Source: an uncultured Oscillospiraceae bacterium
Lineage (GTDB): Bacteria; Bacillota_A; Clostridia; Oscillospirales; Acutalibacteraceae
DNA: 19,266 nt
NCBI GenBank assembly: GCA_910589395.1
Contig: CAJUTL010000030.1
Coordinates: 14,389-33,654, forward strand
Direction: 5' to 3'
Notes under the pieces: model-generated
Databases searched by the model: none
The model's input: only the letters and a program-made list of their open reading frames with translations
Told to the model about the DNA's origin: nothing
Position numbers and translations under genes: made by a program
Part shown: positions 1-6,002 of the stretch, piece by piece
Layout: every line of letters starts with the position of its first letter
How positions within the stretch are numbered: position 1 is the first letter of the stretch

Positions 1-57
1 GAGGAGCTGCGGAAGAAGTACCACGACGTACCGGACTATTCCTGCCTGATCCATTGA
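1..57 (+). CDS. C-terminal fragment of an unidentified protein
   Basis: The window opens in a frame that reads 18 residues (beginning EELRKKYHDVPDY and ending CLIH) and stops at TGA 55-57. The charged helical start is protein-like, but the piece is too short to assign to a family. Given the downstream genes, the missing large part of the class III ribonucleotide reductase would be a natural guess for what lies upstream. Nothing in these residues supports that guess. The second copy at 180-234 has no early stop and reads into AT-rich sequence until about 344, which does not look coding. Confidence 0.25.
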   Translation, partial: EELRKKYHDVPDYSCLIH

Positions 58-79
58 TGGCATAATCGACGATGTGTGG

Positions 80-130
80 TCTCGCCTGTCGGCTCGGTCG
101 GCGCTGGATGATCCCCACTGGGGATCAGCG
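80..130 (+). repeat. Dispersed hairpin element, copy A
   Basis: The block TCTCGCCTGTCGGCTC (80-95) is followed by GCTGGA and a perfect 8-bp hairpin, TGATCCCC / GGGGATCA (109-116 and 120-127) with a three-base loop, and then AGC. The same order and spacing occur on the opposite strand at 6251-6300, where the hairpin stem has a different sequence. This makes it a dispersed intergenic element and not a local accident. Confidence 0.7.
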
Positions 131-316
131 CCCCCGCTGTGGCCGCCATTCCGGCGAGGGTGTGCCGGTCTCCAAGCTGGAGGAGCTGCGGAAGAAGTAC
201 CACGACGTACCGGACTATTCCTGCCTGATCCATTACAGGAGATACCGCACAATTCACAGCTGCCGCCTTGGAAGTTTTTTCGCGGCAAAAATATTTGAAA
301 AATTGGAAAATTTCTC

Positions 317-345
317 TGGACAACCGGAGGAAAATCGGATATAAT
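317..345 (+). promoter_or_regulatory. Sigma-A-type promoter for the glycyl-radical peptide gene
   Basis: TGGACA at 317-322 and a perfect TATAAT at 340-345 are separated by 17 bases. The start would fall near 352, giving a leader of about 40 bases before the ribosome binding site AGGAGG at 378-383. The short gene downstream can therefore be transcribed independently of anything to its left. Confidence 0.75.
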
Positions 346-391
346 AAAAACAGTAATCATTTTCATTTTTATCTTTCAGGAGGAAACTATC

Positions 392-559
392 ATGGCAGTG
401 AAAAAAACCGCAAAGGCTCAGGAAGCGTTGGTAGGCGAGGGAAGAGATTTTGAGCGGATCCGCCGGATCACCGGATACCTGGTTGGCACCATGGACCGCT
501 GGAACAACGCCAAGCGTGCCGAAGAAAAGGACCGGGTAAAGCATACTATGGCCAAATGA
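392..559 (+). CDS. Stand-alone glycyl-radical domain protein, class III ribonucleotide reductase (NrdD C-terminus type)
   Basis: This 55-residue protein begins at ATG 392, 8 bases after AGGAGG. Residues 25-30 read RITGYL, matching the R-x-x-G-Y-L motif around the radical glycine of anaerobic ribonucleotide reductases (RVCGYL type in E. coli NrdD); Gly28 would carry the radical. The tail with RWNNAKRAEE and DRVKH (residues 36-51) resembles the extreme C-terminus of NrdD. There are no cysteines, so the zinc ribbon that normally precedes this domain in NrdD is absent. The likely role is a separate radical-bearing subunit working with a large NrdD subunit outside the window, activated by NrdG encoded at 1598. 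A stand-alone glycyl-radical partner is known for pyruvate formate-lyase (YfiD/GrcA). I recall similar short database entries named anaerobic ribonucleoside-triphosphate reductase, but cannot verify that here. The family call is firm; the trans-acting role is inferred. Confidence 0.85.
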   Translation: MAVKKTAKAQEALVGEGRDFERIRRITGYLVGTMDRWNNAKRAEEKDRVKHTMAK

Positions 560-710
560 TTGCGGCGAAAAAGCGCCGCAATCATCCAGAAGAAGCTTCT
601 GAACAAAAGAAAGGCAAAGCCTTTCTTCTCGCAGCGGTTCTCTTTTCCCTTCGGGAAAAGCACCGAGCTTCTTCCCAAGTGGGAAAATGAAGGCAATGCC
701 TTCGCATTGC
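556..710. other. Cluster of short hairpins between the glycyl-radical gene and surE
   Basis: A run of perfect small palindromes fills this spacer: a 12-bp stem 556-567/574-585 that overlaps the stop codon of the upstream gene; a 9-bp stem 607-615/619-627; an 8-bp stem 642-649/653-660 with loop TTC; a 5-bp stem 673-676 region with GGGAA at 681-685; and a 7-bp stem 693-699/704-710. None is followed by a T tract, so they are not canonical terminators. They resemble other 3-base-loop hairpins in this window and could protect the 3' end of the short upstream message or be inserted repeats. Confidence 0.6.
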
Positions 711-784
711 AATCATCCTGGAAAAGGAAAGCAGCGTAAAAGCGCCGGGATCATTTCCCCACGATAAGAAAAGAATTATTTCAG

Positions 785-819
785 AAAGCCCTGGATCGCA
801 ATGCGATTGGGGCTTTTTT
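785..819 (+). terminator. Intrinsic terminator just upstream of surE
   Basis: AAAGCCC (785-791) pairs with GGGCTTT (810-816), enclosing an inner stem ATCGC/GCGAT (795-799 and 803-807), with a T tract at 814-819. It ends only 20 bases before the surE start. It closes the upstream unit or acts as an attenuator for surE-nrdG. I see no convincing promoter between it and surE. Confidence 0.75.
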
Positions 820-838
820 GAAAATAGGGGAAAATAAT

Positions 839-1582
839 ATGCATATTTTGTTGGTGAATGATGATGGGATCGAAGCGCCGGGGCTGCGGGTACTGGCACA
901 GGCTTTGGGGGAAACGCACCGGATCACGGTGTGCGCTCCCGATGGGAACCGCAGTGCCGTAGGGCATGGCATTACCCTGCACGAGCCGCTTCTGGTGGGA
1001 GAACGGCAGGTTCCCGGCGCGGAAAGGGCCTATGGGATCTCCGGTACTCCGGCGGACTGTGTTCGGCTGGGGCTGGGCGCTTTACTCGGGGAGCCTGTGG
1101 ACCTGGTGATCTCCGGCCCCAATATCGGGCTGAACGTGGGAATGGACCTGCACTATTCCGGCACGGTGTCCGCCGCGCTGGAGGCCGCCATGCAGGGGGT
1201 AAAGGCCCTTGCGCTGTCTGCCCCGCCCATGGCGGAGCCCCGGGAGGTGGTGGAGATCTTTCTGCGCATTCTGGAACAGCTGGATCCTCAGGCGGATATT
1301 TCCCATGCCTTAAATATCAATCTCCCCGCCCTGCCCCTAGCGGAGCTGAAAGGCGTAAAATGGGTGCCCCAGGGCCTCTTTTTCCCCTGGGAGGATACTT
1401 ACGAGCAGCTGGATTCCTCCGGGCAGGAATTTCAGTATCATGTGAAAGGCGTGGAGGCAGCCGTTTCAGCGGACTGCGCTACAGACGTATCAGCCGTGAT
1501 AAACGGCTGGGCGGCCATCACCCCCATCACCTTCCGGTTTACGGAAGCGGGGGAGCTGCCGCAAAAGAAATTTGTTTTATAA
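839..1582 (+). CDS. surE: 5'/3'-nucleotidase SurE
   Basis: This 247-residue protein is close to the usual SurE length of about 250. SurE removes phosphate from nucleoside monophosphates (and short polyphosphates) in the cytoplasm using a divalent metal. The metal site is visible: the N-terminal LLVNDDGIEAPG supplies Asp8-Asp9, GNRSAVGHGIT supplies Ser39, and SGPNIGLNVG supplies Asn95. YGISGTPADCVRLG and YSGTVSAALEA are further family blocks. ATG 839 was chosen because it follows AGGGGAA (826-832); an upstream TTG at 818 lies inside the terminator T tract. Fifteen bases separate it from nrdG, so the two are probably co-transcribed. Its place between two class III reductase parts suggests a nucleotide-pool role, which is inference. 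Confidence 0.95.
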   Translation: MHILLVNDDGIEAPGLRVLAQALGETHRITVCAPDGNRSAVGHGITLHEPLLVGERQVPGAERAYGISGTPADCVRLGLGALLGEPVDLVISGPNIGLNVGMDLHYSGTVSAALEAAMQGVKALALSAPPMAEPREVVEIFLRILEQLDPQADISHALNINLPALPLAELKGVKWVPQGLFFPWEDTYEQLDSSGQEFQYHVKGVEAAVSADCATDVSAVINGWAAITPITFRFTEAGELPQKKFVL

Positions 1583-1597
1583 AGGACGGGAAAAACC

Positions 1598-2095
1598 ATG
1601 AAGCTGAAGGTTTCCGGGATCGTAAAGGAATCGATCGTAGACGGAAAGGGGATCCGGTATACGGTGTTTACCCAGGGCTGTCCCCACCATTGCCCGGGGT
1701 GTCATAATCCTCAAACTCACCCCTTTGAGGGCGGCACGGAAATGGAAATTTCCGAAATTTTTGAAGATTTTCAAAAAAACCCCCTGCTGAAGGGGATCAC
1801 TTTAAGCGGAGGAGAGCCCTTCTGCCAGCCAGCCCCGCTGGCGGAGCTGGCCCGGCTGGTGCACGGCGCGGGAAAGGACGTAACGGTGTTTACCGGCTAT
1901 ACCTACGAGCAACTTCTGGAAAAGCAGGATCCGGAAATCGACGCGCTGCTGGGAGAAACCGATGTGCTCATCGACGGGCCCTTCCTGGAGGACCAGAAAA
2001 ACCTGGAGCTGGTATTCCGGGGCAGCGAGAACCAGCGGCTTATCGACTTGAACGCCACCCGCCGGGAGGGCAGGGTAATGCTGTTGGAGCTGTAA
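1598..2095 (+). CDS. nrdG: Anaerobic ribonucleoside-triphosphate reductase activating protein (radical SAM)
   Basis: A 165-residue radical-SAM activase that installs the glycyl radical on the class III ribonucleotide reductase, using a 4Fe-4S cluster and S-adenosylmethionine. The cluster motif CPHHCPGC gives Cys28, Cys32 and Cys35 with the CX3CX2C spacing. SGGEPF (residues 70-75) is the SAM-contacting GGE motif, and VFTGYTYEQL is typical of NrdG. The length matches short NrdG proteins of 155-180 residues. Its substrate here would be the separate glycyl-radical peptide encoded at 392, together with a large subunit not in view. A GGACGGGAAA ribosome site precedes ATG 1598. The stop codon is followed at once by repeat sequence, so the gene ends exactly where a dispersed element begins. 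Confidence 0.95.
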   Translation: MKLKVSGIVKESIVDGKGIRYTVFTQGCPHHCPGCHNPQTHPFEGGTEMEISEIFEDFQKNPLLKGITLSGGEPFCQPAPLAELARLVHGAGKDVTVFTGYTYEQLLEKQDPEIDALLGETDVLIDGPFLEDQKNLELVFRGSENQRLIDLNATRREGRVMLLEL

Positions 2096-2224
2096 GCGGC
2101 GAGCCGCCGCTGGCACTCGTGAAGCAGCTTGGTGCAGAAGGGTGATTCCTAACCCGACCGGAAGGAAACTGATAAATGAAGTTTAGTGACAAACCGCTGC
2201 TGGCACTCGAAAACTGGACAAAAG

Positions 2225-2263
2225 AGGAAGTAGGAAAGCTATAGCTTTCTTACTTCCTTTTTT
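2225..2263 (+). terminator. Strong intrinsic terminator downstream of nrdG
   Basis: A 16-bp stem, 2225-2240 with 2243-2258, contains a single G-T pair and is followed by a seven-base T tract (2257-2263). The innermost pairs must open to form a loop of about six bases. It would end surE-nrdG transcription. It lies inside the repeat element, so the gene may now rely on a terminator supplied by the insertion. Confidence 0.8.
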
Positions 2264-2349
2264 CAGCCAATTTATGGTATGCTGCCAAAAGGCGTTTCTG
2301 GCCCGACCGGGGGCAAGTCACTAAATTATAGTTTAACACGCAGTTCCCA

Positions 2350-2440
2350 CCTGTCATTCTGAGGAACGAAGAATCTCGTCCTTCATTTCCTGAATAGAAG
2401 GGAAAAGGGCGAGATTCTTCACTTCGTTCAGAATGACAGG
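2350..2440. repeat. Short inverted-repeat element, CATTCTGAG family, copy 1
   Basis: The element starts CCTGTCATTCTGAGGAACG and ends with the near-inverse CGTTCAGAATGACAGG. A second inner pair, GAATCTCG and CGAGATTC, is separated by a variable AT-rich middle. Translated on the minus strand it gives the CHSERSEESR string often seen in spurious proteins of gut Clostridia (recalled). Two further copies lie at 9826-9928 and 13367-13486. It has no coding capacity and is nested in the larger 2096-2527 element. Confidence 0.8.
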
Positions 2441-2527
2441 AGAAAAATAAGCGAATCACTATTGGTCGGGTCAGAAACCGATTTCCCGCACCAAACAGCT
2501 TCACGAGTGGGTGCAGCGGTACGCTGC

Positions 2528-2718
2528 AAATTCCAATTTAGCGAACTAAGTTCTTGCCCTTAAATTGCTCATTTCTCATTGCTAATTTTTTATTGCCCTT
2601 TCCAAAGGCGTGTTACATTTTTGCCCTCTTCTGCGTCTAAATATATAGAAAACAGATGTAAAGGCGAAAAGGAGAAAAAGCGGATATCTTACAAAAATCA
2701 TAAAATGTGTGAAACACT
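2528..2718. other. Intergenic stretch with junction-repeat sequence
   Basis: No gene is visible. Positions 2529-2592 contain a CAATTTAGCGAACT block and an AATTGCTCATTTCTCATTGC block. Both recur, degenerate, at 13508-13560; the second also recurs at 9985-10015, next to other elements of this window. The rest (2600-2718) is AT-rich sequence leading into a promoter, and nothing further is recognised. Confidence 0.5.
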
Positions 2719-2747
2719 GTGACAAAATCAGATTTGTGTGATAAAAT
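2719..2747 (+). promoter_or_regulatory. Sigma-A-type promoter for the ATP-grasp gene
   Basis: GTGACA (2719-2724) and TAAAAT (2742-2747) each match the consensus at five of six positions and are spaced by 17 bases. Transcription would start near 2754, giving a leader of about 74 bases. Confidence 0.6.
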
Positions 2748-2827
2748 ATTAACCATGGTTGAGCCGCACGAGGAAGGCGGCCGGCAAATTAAGGTTTCGT
2801 TGAGAAGCAGGGAAGGTAAGAGGAAAA

Positions 2828-3862
2828 ATGAAGTTGTTATCCCGTTTGGGCTATGTGGGCAGGGTTTTAAGCGGCGTTCGGTTGGAGGAGCTGAATAAAT
2901 CTCTGGAAAAGGCAAAGGAGCGGTCGGGAAAAAGCAAGGTCCGGCTGTTTTGTGATATGCTGTGGTGCTCCGCGCGGTATGGCGCGGGGTATCACGACTA
3001 TGTGATGTTCGGCTTTTACGATATGGACGGCAAGCACCGGGATACCTATGTGACCAGGCTGAGGAACAAAAGGCTGATCACCATGGTCAACGACCCGGAA
3101 ACCGCGGAGATCTTTGATCATAAGGTAAAATTCAACCCCAGGTTCCGGGAATACCTGGGCAGAGACTTTCTGGTGGTGGAGGATATGACGCTGGAGCAGT
3201 TCAAGGCGTTTCTCAGCGATAAGGAAAAGGTATTCTGTAAGCCGGATGTGGGCGAAAGCGGAAAGGGGATCGCACGGCTGGCAAAGGCCGATTTTGAAAG
3301 CGAGGAAGCCATGTTCCGCTATATCAAAGAGGGCGGCTTCGGGGTGATCGGCGAAATGCTGGTTCAGCACGACGCCATGAAGAAGCTGTACCCCCACTCC
3401 GTGAACACCCTGCGGATCGTGACCCTGCTTACCGGCACGCCGGAGCACTGGACGCCTCAGCTGATCTATGCTGTGGTGAAGATCGGCGCAGGCGGAAAAT
3501 ACGTGGATAATCTGGAAAACGGCGGAATGTTCTGCCCCATTGATTACGAAACCGGGAAGATCACCGGCGTTGGCCATACCTCGGCGCTGACTACCCTGAC
3601 CCACCACCCGGAAACCGGCGTAGAGCTGATGGGCTATCAGATCCCCTATGTCAAGGAAGCCATCGCGCTGTGCAAAAAAGCGGCGCTGGAAGAGCCTGGC
3701 ATGCGTTTTGTGGGCTGGGACTGCGCCATCACCCCCAACGGGCCCGCCATTATCGAGGGGAACGATTACCCCGGCTACGATTTCTGGCAGCAGCCGGAGC
3801 ACACCCCGGACAGGATCGGCCTGTGGCATGTGTACAAAGAGCTGATCCCGGGGCTGAAATGA
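2828..3862 (+). CDS. Sugar-transfer-associated ATP-grasp family protein
   Basis: A 344-residue soluble protein of the ATP-grasp fold, most like the family found beside polysaccharide and hexapeptide-transferase genes (recalled as ATPgrasp_ST, PF14397). CKPDVGESGKGIARL (about 137-151) is the nucleotide-binding lysine and glycine-rich loop, SVNTLRIVT (191-199) a family block, NGGMFCPID (231-239) another, and GWDCAITPNGPAIIEGN (296-312) carries the acidic and Asn metal ligands near the C-terminus. ATP-grasp enzymes join a carboxylate to an amine or thiol through an acyl-phosphate; the substrate here cannot be read. The start at 2828 follows AAGAGGA. It stands alone between its own promoter and the ABC-F leader, with no glycan cluster nearby, so its acceptor may be encoded elsewhere. 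No terminator of its own is seen. Confidence 0.8.
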   Translation: MKLLSRLGYVGRVLSGVRLEELNKSLEKAKERSGKSKVRLFCDMLWCSARYGAGYHDYVMFGFYDMDGKHRDTYVTRLRNKRLITMVNDPETAEIFDHKVKFNPRFREYLGRDFLVVEDMTLEQFKAFLSDKEKVFCKPDVGESGKGIARLAKADFESEEAMFRYIKEGGFGVIGEMLVQHDAMKKLYPHSVNTLRIVTLLTGTPEHWTPQLIYAVVKIGAGGKYVDNLENGGMFCPIDYETGKITGVGHTSALTTLTHHPETGVELMGYQIPYVKEAIALCKKAALEEPGMRFVGWDCAITPNGPAIIEGNDYPGYDFWQQPEHTPDRIGLWHVYKELIPGLK

Positions 3863-3910
3863 TTTTTGCCGGATACCGGAAAGGAACGAAAAAGGAAAAT
3901 AGTCTTTACA

Positions 3911-3938
3911 TTGGAAGAGCTTTGTGATAGAGTATAAA
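3911..3938 (+). promoter_or_regulatory. Probable promoter of the ABC-F leader RNA
   Basis: TTGGAA (3911-3916) and TATAAA (3933-3938) with a 16-base spacer lie about 30 bases before a perfect ribosome binding site and the leader ORF. The -35 box is only a partial match. TTTACA at 3905-3910 is an alternative but is too far from the -10 box. Confidence 0.5.
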
Positions 3939-3972
3939 AAGCGGAGTCTGAAAGAGACCGGAGGAGAGTACG

Positions 3973-4008
3973 ATGGGATATCAGTTGAAAAGCCAGCTTG
4001 CCAGGTGA
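3973..4008 (+). CDS. Putative 11-residue leader peptide of the ABC-F gene
   Basis: ATG 3973 is preceded at ideal distance by GGAGGAGA (3960-3967) and encodes MGYQLKSQLAR before TGA at 4006-4008. A strong ribosome site on so short an ORF, followed by a long hairpin (4013-4049) and two intrinsic terminators ahead of an ABC-F gene, is the classical layout of a ribosome-sensing attenuator. Drug-inducible ABC-F and erm genes of Firmicutes use such leaders: an antibiotic stalls the ribosome on the peptide and changes downstream folding. The inducer cannot be predicted from this peptide. Chance occurrence of a short ORF remains possible. Confidence 0.5.
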   Translation: MGYQLKSQLAR

Positions 4009-4012
4009 GAAG

Positions 4013-4110
4013 CTCTGTACGATCGCTGCCGATGAGGCGTTGTACAGGGCATAGCAGGGTTCGCGTTTTTTAGTCATCGGGAAATTTGCGGAAGCGAAGG
4101 CGCTGTCCGC
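4013..4110 (+). promoter_or_regulatory. Candidate leader hairpins between leader peptide and terminators
   Basis: CTCTGTAC (4013-4020) pairs with GTACAGGG (4042-4049), beginning five bases after the leader-peptide stop, where a stalled or terminating ribosome would disturb it. A second hairpin is bounded by GCGGA (4088-4092) and TCCGC. GCGGAAG at 4088-4094 can instead pair with CTTCCGC (4149-4155), the 3' arm of the first terminator, and so act as an antiterminator. The pairings are seen in the sequence; the switching is inferred. Confidence 0.4.
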
Positions 4111-4133
4111 TTGTTTCCTTGTGTCTTTTCGGT

Positions 4134-4161
4134 GCGGAGGGCTATGGCCTTCCGCTTTTTT
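4134..4161 (+). terminator. Leader terminator 1
   Basis: GCGGAGGGCT (4134-4143) pairs with GGCCTTCCGC (4146-4155) through a 9-10 bp stem with two G-T pairs; the innermost pair probably opens to form the loop. A T tract at 4156-4161 follows and a second run of six T at 4163-4168. It lies about 230 bases before the ABC-F start and should truncate the leader RNA. Confidence 0.8.
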
Positions 4162-4168
4162 GTTTTTT

Positions 4169-4202
4169 GCAGGAAGCGGAGTGATCTGCTTTCTGCTTTT
4201 TT
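4169..4202 (+). terminator. Leader terminator 2
   Basis: GCAGGAAGC (4169-4177) pairs with GCTTTCTGC (4188-4196), nine pairs with one G-T, with a T tract at 4197-4202. It stands in tandem directly after terminator 1. Two terminators in a row before a gene with no other visible promoter argue for regulated readthrough. Confidence 0.7.
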
Positions 4203-4391
4203 ATTTAGAGCTTATCCCGAAATAAGAGGCGCGCAGATAGCGCCGTCAGATTTTCAGCCAGACAAGGCGTTTTTTCGCAGGCGAGCTGTCGCCCGGCAAG
4301 GAAAACTAACGATGTATGGTTGAAAATATGCAAGCAAGATGTGTGCCGATTATTTTGGGAGAGGCTCTTACTCTGGAGAGGATTGATTTTT
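4203..4391 (+). other. Distal part of the ABC-F leader, possible dispersed repeat
   Basis: No gene is seen. GGCGC/GCGCC (4229-4245 region) forms a small hairpin, and the stretch from about 4246 to 4310 contains a CAGACAAGGCG...CAGGCGAGCTGTCGCC pattern that I recall from intergenic repeats of gut Clostridia. I cannot confirm this without a search. It ends at the ABC-F ribosome site GGAGAGG (4375-4381). Confidence 0.35.
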
Positions 4392-5921
4392 ATGAGCTAT
4401 TTGGAAATAGAGGGGCTTTCCCACTCCTTTGGGGATACAGTGCTGTTTCGAAACGCCGAAATGGTGCTGAACCGGGGAGAACACATTGGGATCGTCGGGC
4501 AAAACGGCGTGGGAAAAAGCACCCTGATCAAATTTTGCACCGGGCAGCTGATCCCGGATCAGGGAACGGTGCTTTGGCAGCCGGGCGTTTCTATCGGATA
4601 TCTGGACCAATACGCAGAGGCGGATGAAGGCTTCGCCATGGGAGAATTTTTGCGCTCGGCCTTTGAGCCGCTTTTCCTTCTGGAGCGGGAAATGGAAGTC
4701 TGTTACCGCAAGGCGGGAAACGGAGACATGGAAGCGCTTTCCCGGGCGGCGGAGCTGCAGGACCAGCTGGAAGCGGCGGGATTTTATGAGCTCGACACCC
4801 GAATCAGCCGGGTGATCTTCGGCCTGGGACTGGACGCCATAGGCCGGGAACGCCCGTTGGGGAAAATGAGCGGCGGACAGCGGGCAAAGGTGATTTTGGC
4901 AAAGCTGCTGCTGGAACAGCCGGAGGTTCTTTTGCTGGACGAGCCCACGAATTTCCTGGATAAGGAGCAGATCGCCTGGCTGGGAGAGTATTTGGCGCAG
5001 CTGCCGAACGCCTTTTTGCTGGTGACCCATGACCACGAATTTCTGGAAAAAACGGCGACCGCCATCTGCGACCTCAGCGAAGGAAAAATCACGAAATACC
5101 GGGGTGCCTATTCGGAATTCCTGAAAAAACGGGAGGCGCTGCGGGAGGACTATCTGCGCCGGTATACGGCGCAGCAGCGGGAGATCAAGCGGACAGAGGA
5201 ATTTATCCGCCGGAACCTTGCGGGGCAGCGCACCAAAATGGCCCAGGGAAGAAGAAAGCAGCTGGAACGTCTGGAGAGGCTGGAGGCCCCTGACCTTGCG
5301 GAGATCAGGCCCGTCTTCCGGTTTTCCGCCCTTGCGGTGACGGAGGCGGAGCAGCTTCAGGTAAAGCGGCTGAGGGTGGGCTATGATTTCCCTCTGCTGC
5401 CCCCACTGAGCTTTTGCGTTCGGGGCGGGGAAAAGGTAGTGATCTCCGGTTTCAACGGGATCGGAAAATCCACCCTGCTGAAAACGCTGCTGGGGGAGCT
5501 TCCCGGACTGGGCGGCGGATTTGCCTTTTCACCCCGCACCACTCTGGGCTATTTCGCCCAGGAGCTTTTTTGGGAGGACCCGGAGCTTACACCCCTGAAG
5601 GTCCTTTCCGCTGCCTATCCTGCTCTTTCCCAAAAGGAGTTGCGGCAAAGACTGGCCCGCGGCGGCATCTCCAGCAAACACGCCCAGCAGCCCCTGGGAA
5701 CACTCAGCGGCGGTGAGCAGGGAAAGGTGAAGCTCTGCCTGCTTATGGAAAAGCCCTGCAATTTTCTCATGCTGGACGAGCCCACGAACCACTTGGACCA
5801 AAACGCCAAGGAGGCCCTGGGGCAGGCGATCCGGGAATTCCCCGGCACAGTGCTGCTGGTTTCCCACGAGGAAGCCTTTTACCGAGAATGGGCGGATCAG
5901 GTGATCAAAATAGGGAGGTAA
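4392..5921 (+). CDS. ABC-F family ATPase (ribosome-associated, possible antibiotic-resistance type)
   Basis: A 509-residue soluble protein with two ATP-binding cassettes and no membrane segments, the ABC-F layout. ABC-F proteins bind the ribosomal E site and either regulate translation or dislodge antibiotics. Cassette 1 has Walker A GQNGVGKST (36-44), signature MSGGQ (159-163) and Walker B LLLDEPTNFLD (180-190). A charged, arginine-rich linker of about 60 residues (roughly 240-300) is the interdomain tip region. Cassette 2 has GFNGIGKST (353-361), LSGGE (438-442) and FLMLDEPTNHLD (458-469). Both catalytic glutamates are present. ATG 4392 was chosen over an in-frame upstream TTG because GGAGAGG lies 10 bases before it and the protein then begins with the family-typical SYLEIEGLSHSFG. 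The attenuator-like leader suggests drug-inducible expression, but the sequence does not reveal which drug, and a housekeeping role is possible. Confidence 0.9.
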   Translation: MSYLEIEGLSHSFGDTVLFRNAEMVLNRGEHIGIVGQNGVGKSTLIKFCTGQLIPDQGTVLWQPGVSIGYLDQYAEADEGFAMGEFLRSAFEPLFLLEREMEVCYRKAGNGDMEALSRAAELQDQLEAAGFYELDTRISRVIFGLGLDAIGRERPLGKMSGGQRAKVILAKLLLEQPEVLLLDEPTNFLDKEQIAWLGEYLAQLPNAFLLVTHDHEFLEKTATAICDLSEGKITKYRGAYSEFLKKREALREDYLRRYTAQQREIKRTEEFIRRNLAGQRTKMAQGRRKQLERLERLEAPDLAEIRPVFRFSALAVTEAEQLQVKRLRVGYDFPLLPPLSFCVRGGEKVVISGFNGIGKSTLLKTLLGELPGLGGGFAFSPRTTLGYFAQELFWEDPELTPLKVLSAAYPALSQKELRQRLARGGISSKHAQQPLGTLSGGEQGKVKLCLLMEKPCNFLMLDEPTNHLDQNAKEALGQAIREFPGTVLLVSHEEAFYREWADQVIKIGR

Positions 5922-6002
5922 GAGTTTAGATGCTGGACGGCAAATGCGATGAGCAATTAGCAATGAAGGGAAAGAGTGGCAGTAAATTATAAGTTTAGCA
6001 CA

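Larger units (their letters stand above)
1..234 (+). repeat. 55-bp exact direct repeat, copies 179 bp apart
   Basis: Positions 1-55 recur without mismatch at 180-234; the copies diverge at base 56 (G) versus 235 (A). The first copy starts at the first base of the window, so the true repeat may be longer or part of a tandem array. In one frame both copies encode the same 18 residues; copy 1 then meets a TGA at 55-57, while copy 2 stays open. Between them lies a hairpin-bearing dispersed element (80-130). Either the 3' end of an upstream gene was duplicated when that element arrived, or the contig edge has folded onto a k-mer-length repeat during assembly. Confidence 0.9.
2096..2527. repeat. 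Composite inverted-repeat (MITE-like) element carrying a nested element
   Basis: A 52-base left arm (2108-2159) is matched in inverted orientation by 2464-2518, with shared blocks such as CACTCGTGAAG near the outside and CCCGACC at the inner ends. The ends carry small hairpins (GCGGC/GCCGC at 2096-2107; GCAGCG/CGCTGC at 2513-2527). Inside are an intrinsic terminator (2225-2263), a second partial copy of the outer arm (CTGGCACTCG near 2199), and a complete smaller inverted repeat (2350-2440). No transposase is encoded. The layout suggests successive insertions into the space after nrdG. Confidence 0.65.

Noticed and set aside
2250..2504. Minus-strand 84-codon ORF with a CHSERSEESR string
   Set aside because: It is the translation of the CATTCTGAG repeat, a common artefact and not a gene.
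2867..3829. A 320-codon open frame on the - strand
   Set aside because: Antisense to the ATP-grasp gene and without family motifs or start signals.
4066..4071. Run of six T after GGTTCGCG in the ABC-F leader as a terminator
   Set aside because: I found no stable GC stem immediately before it; the convincing terminators are at 4134 and 4169.
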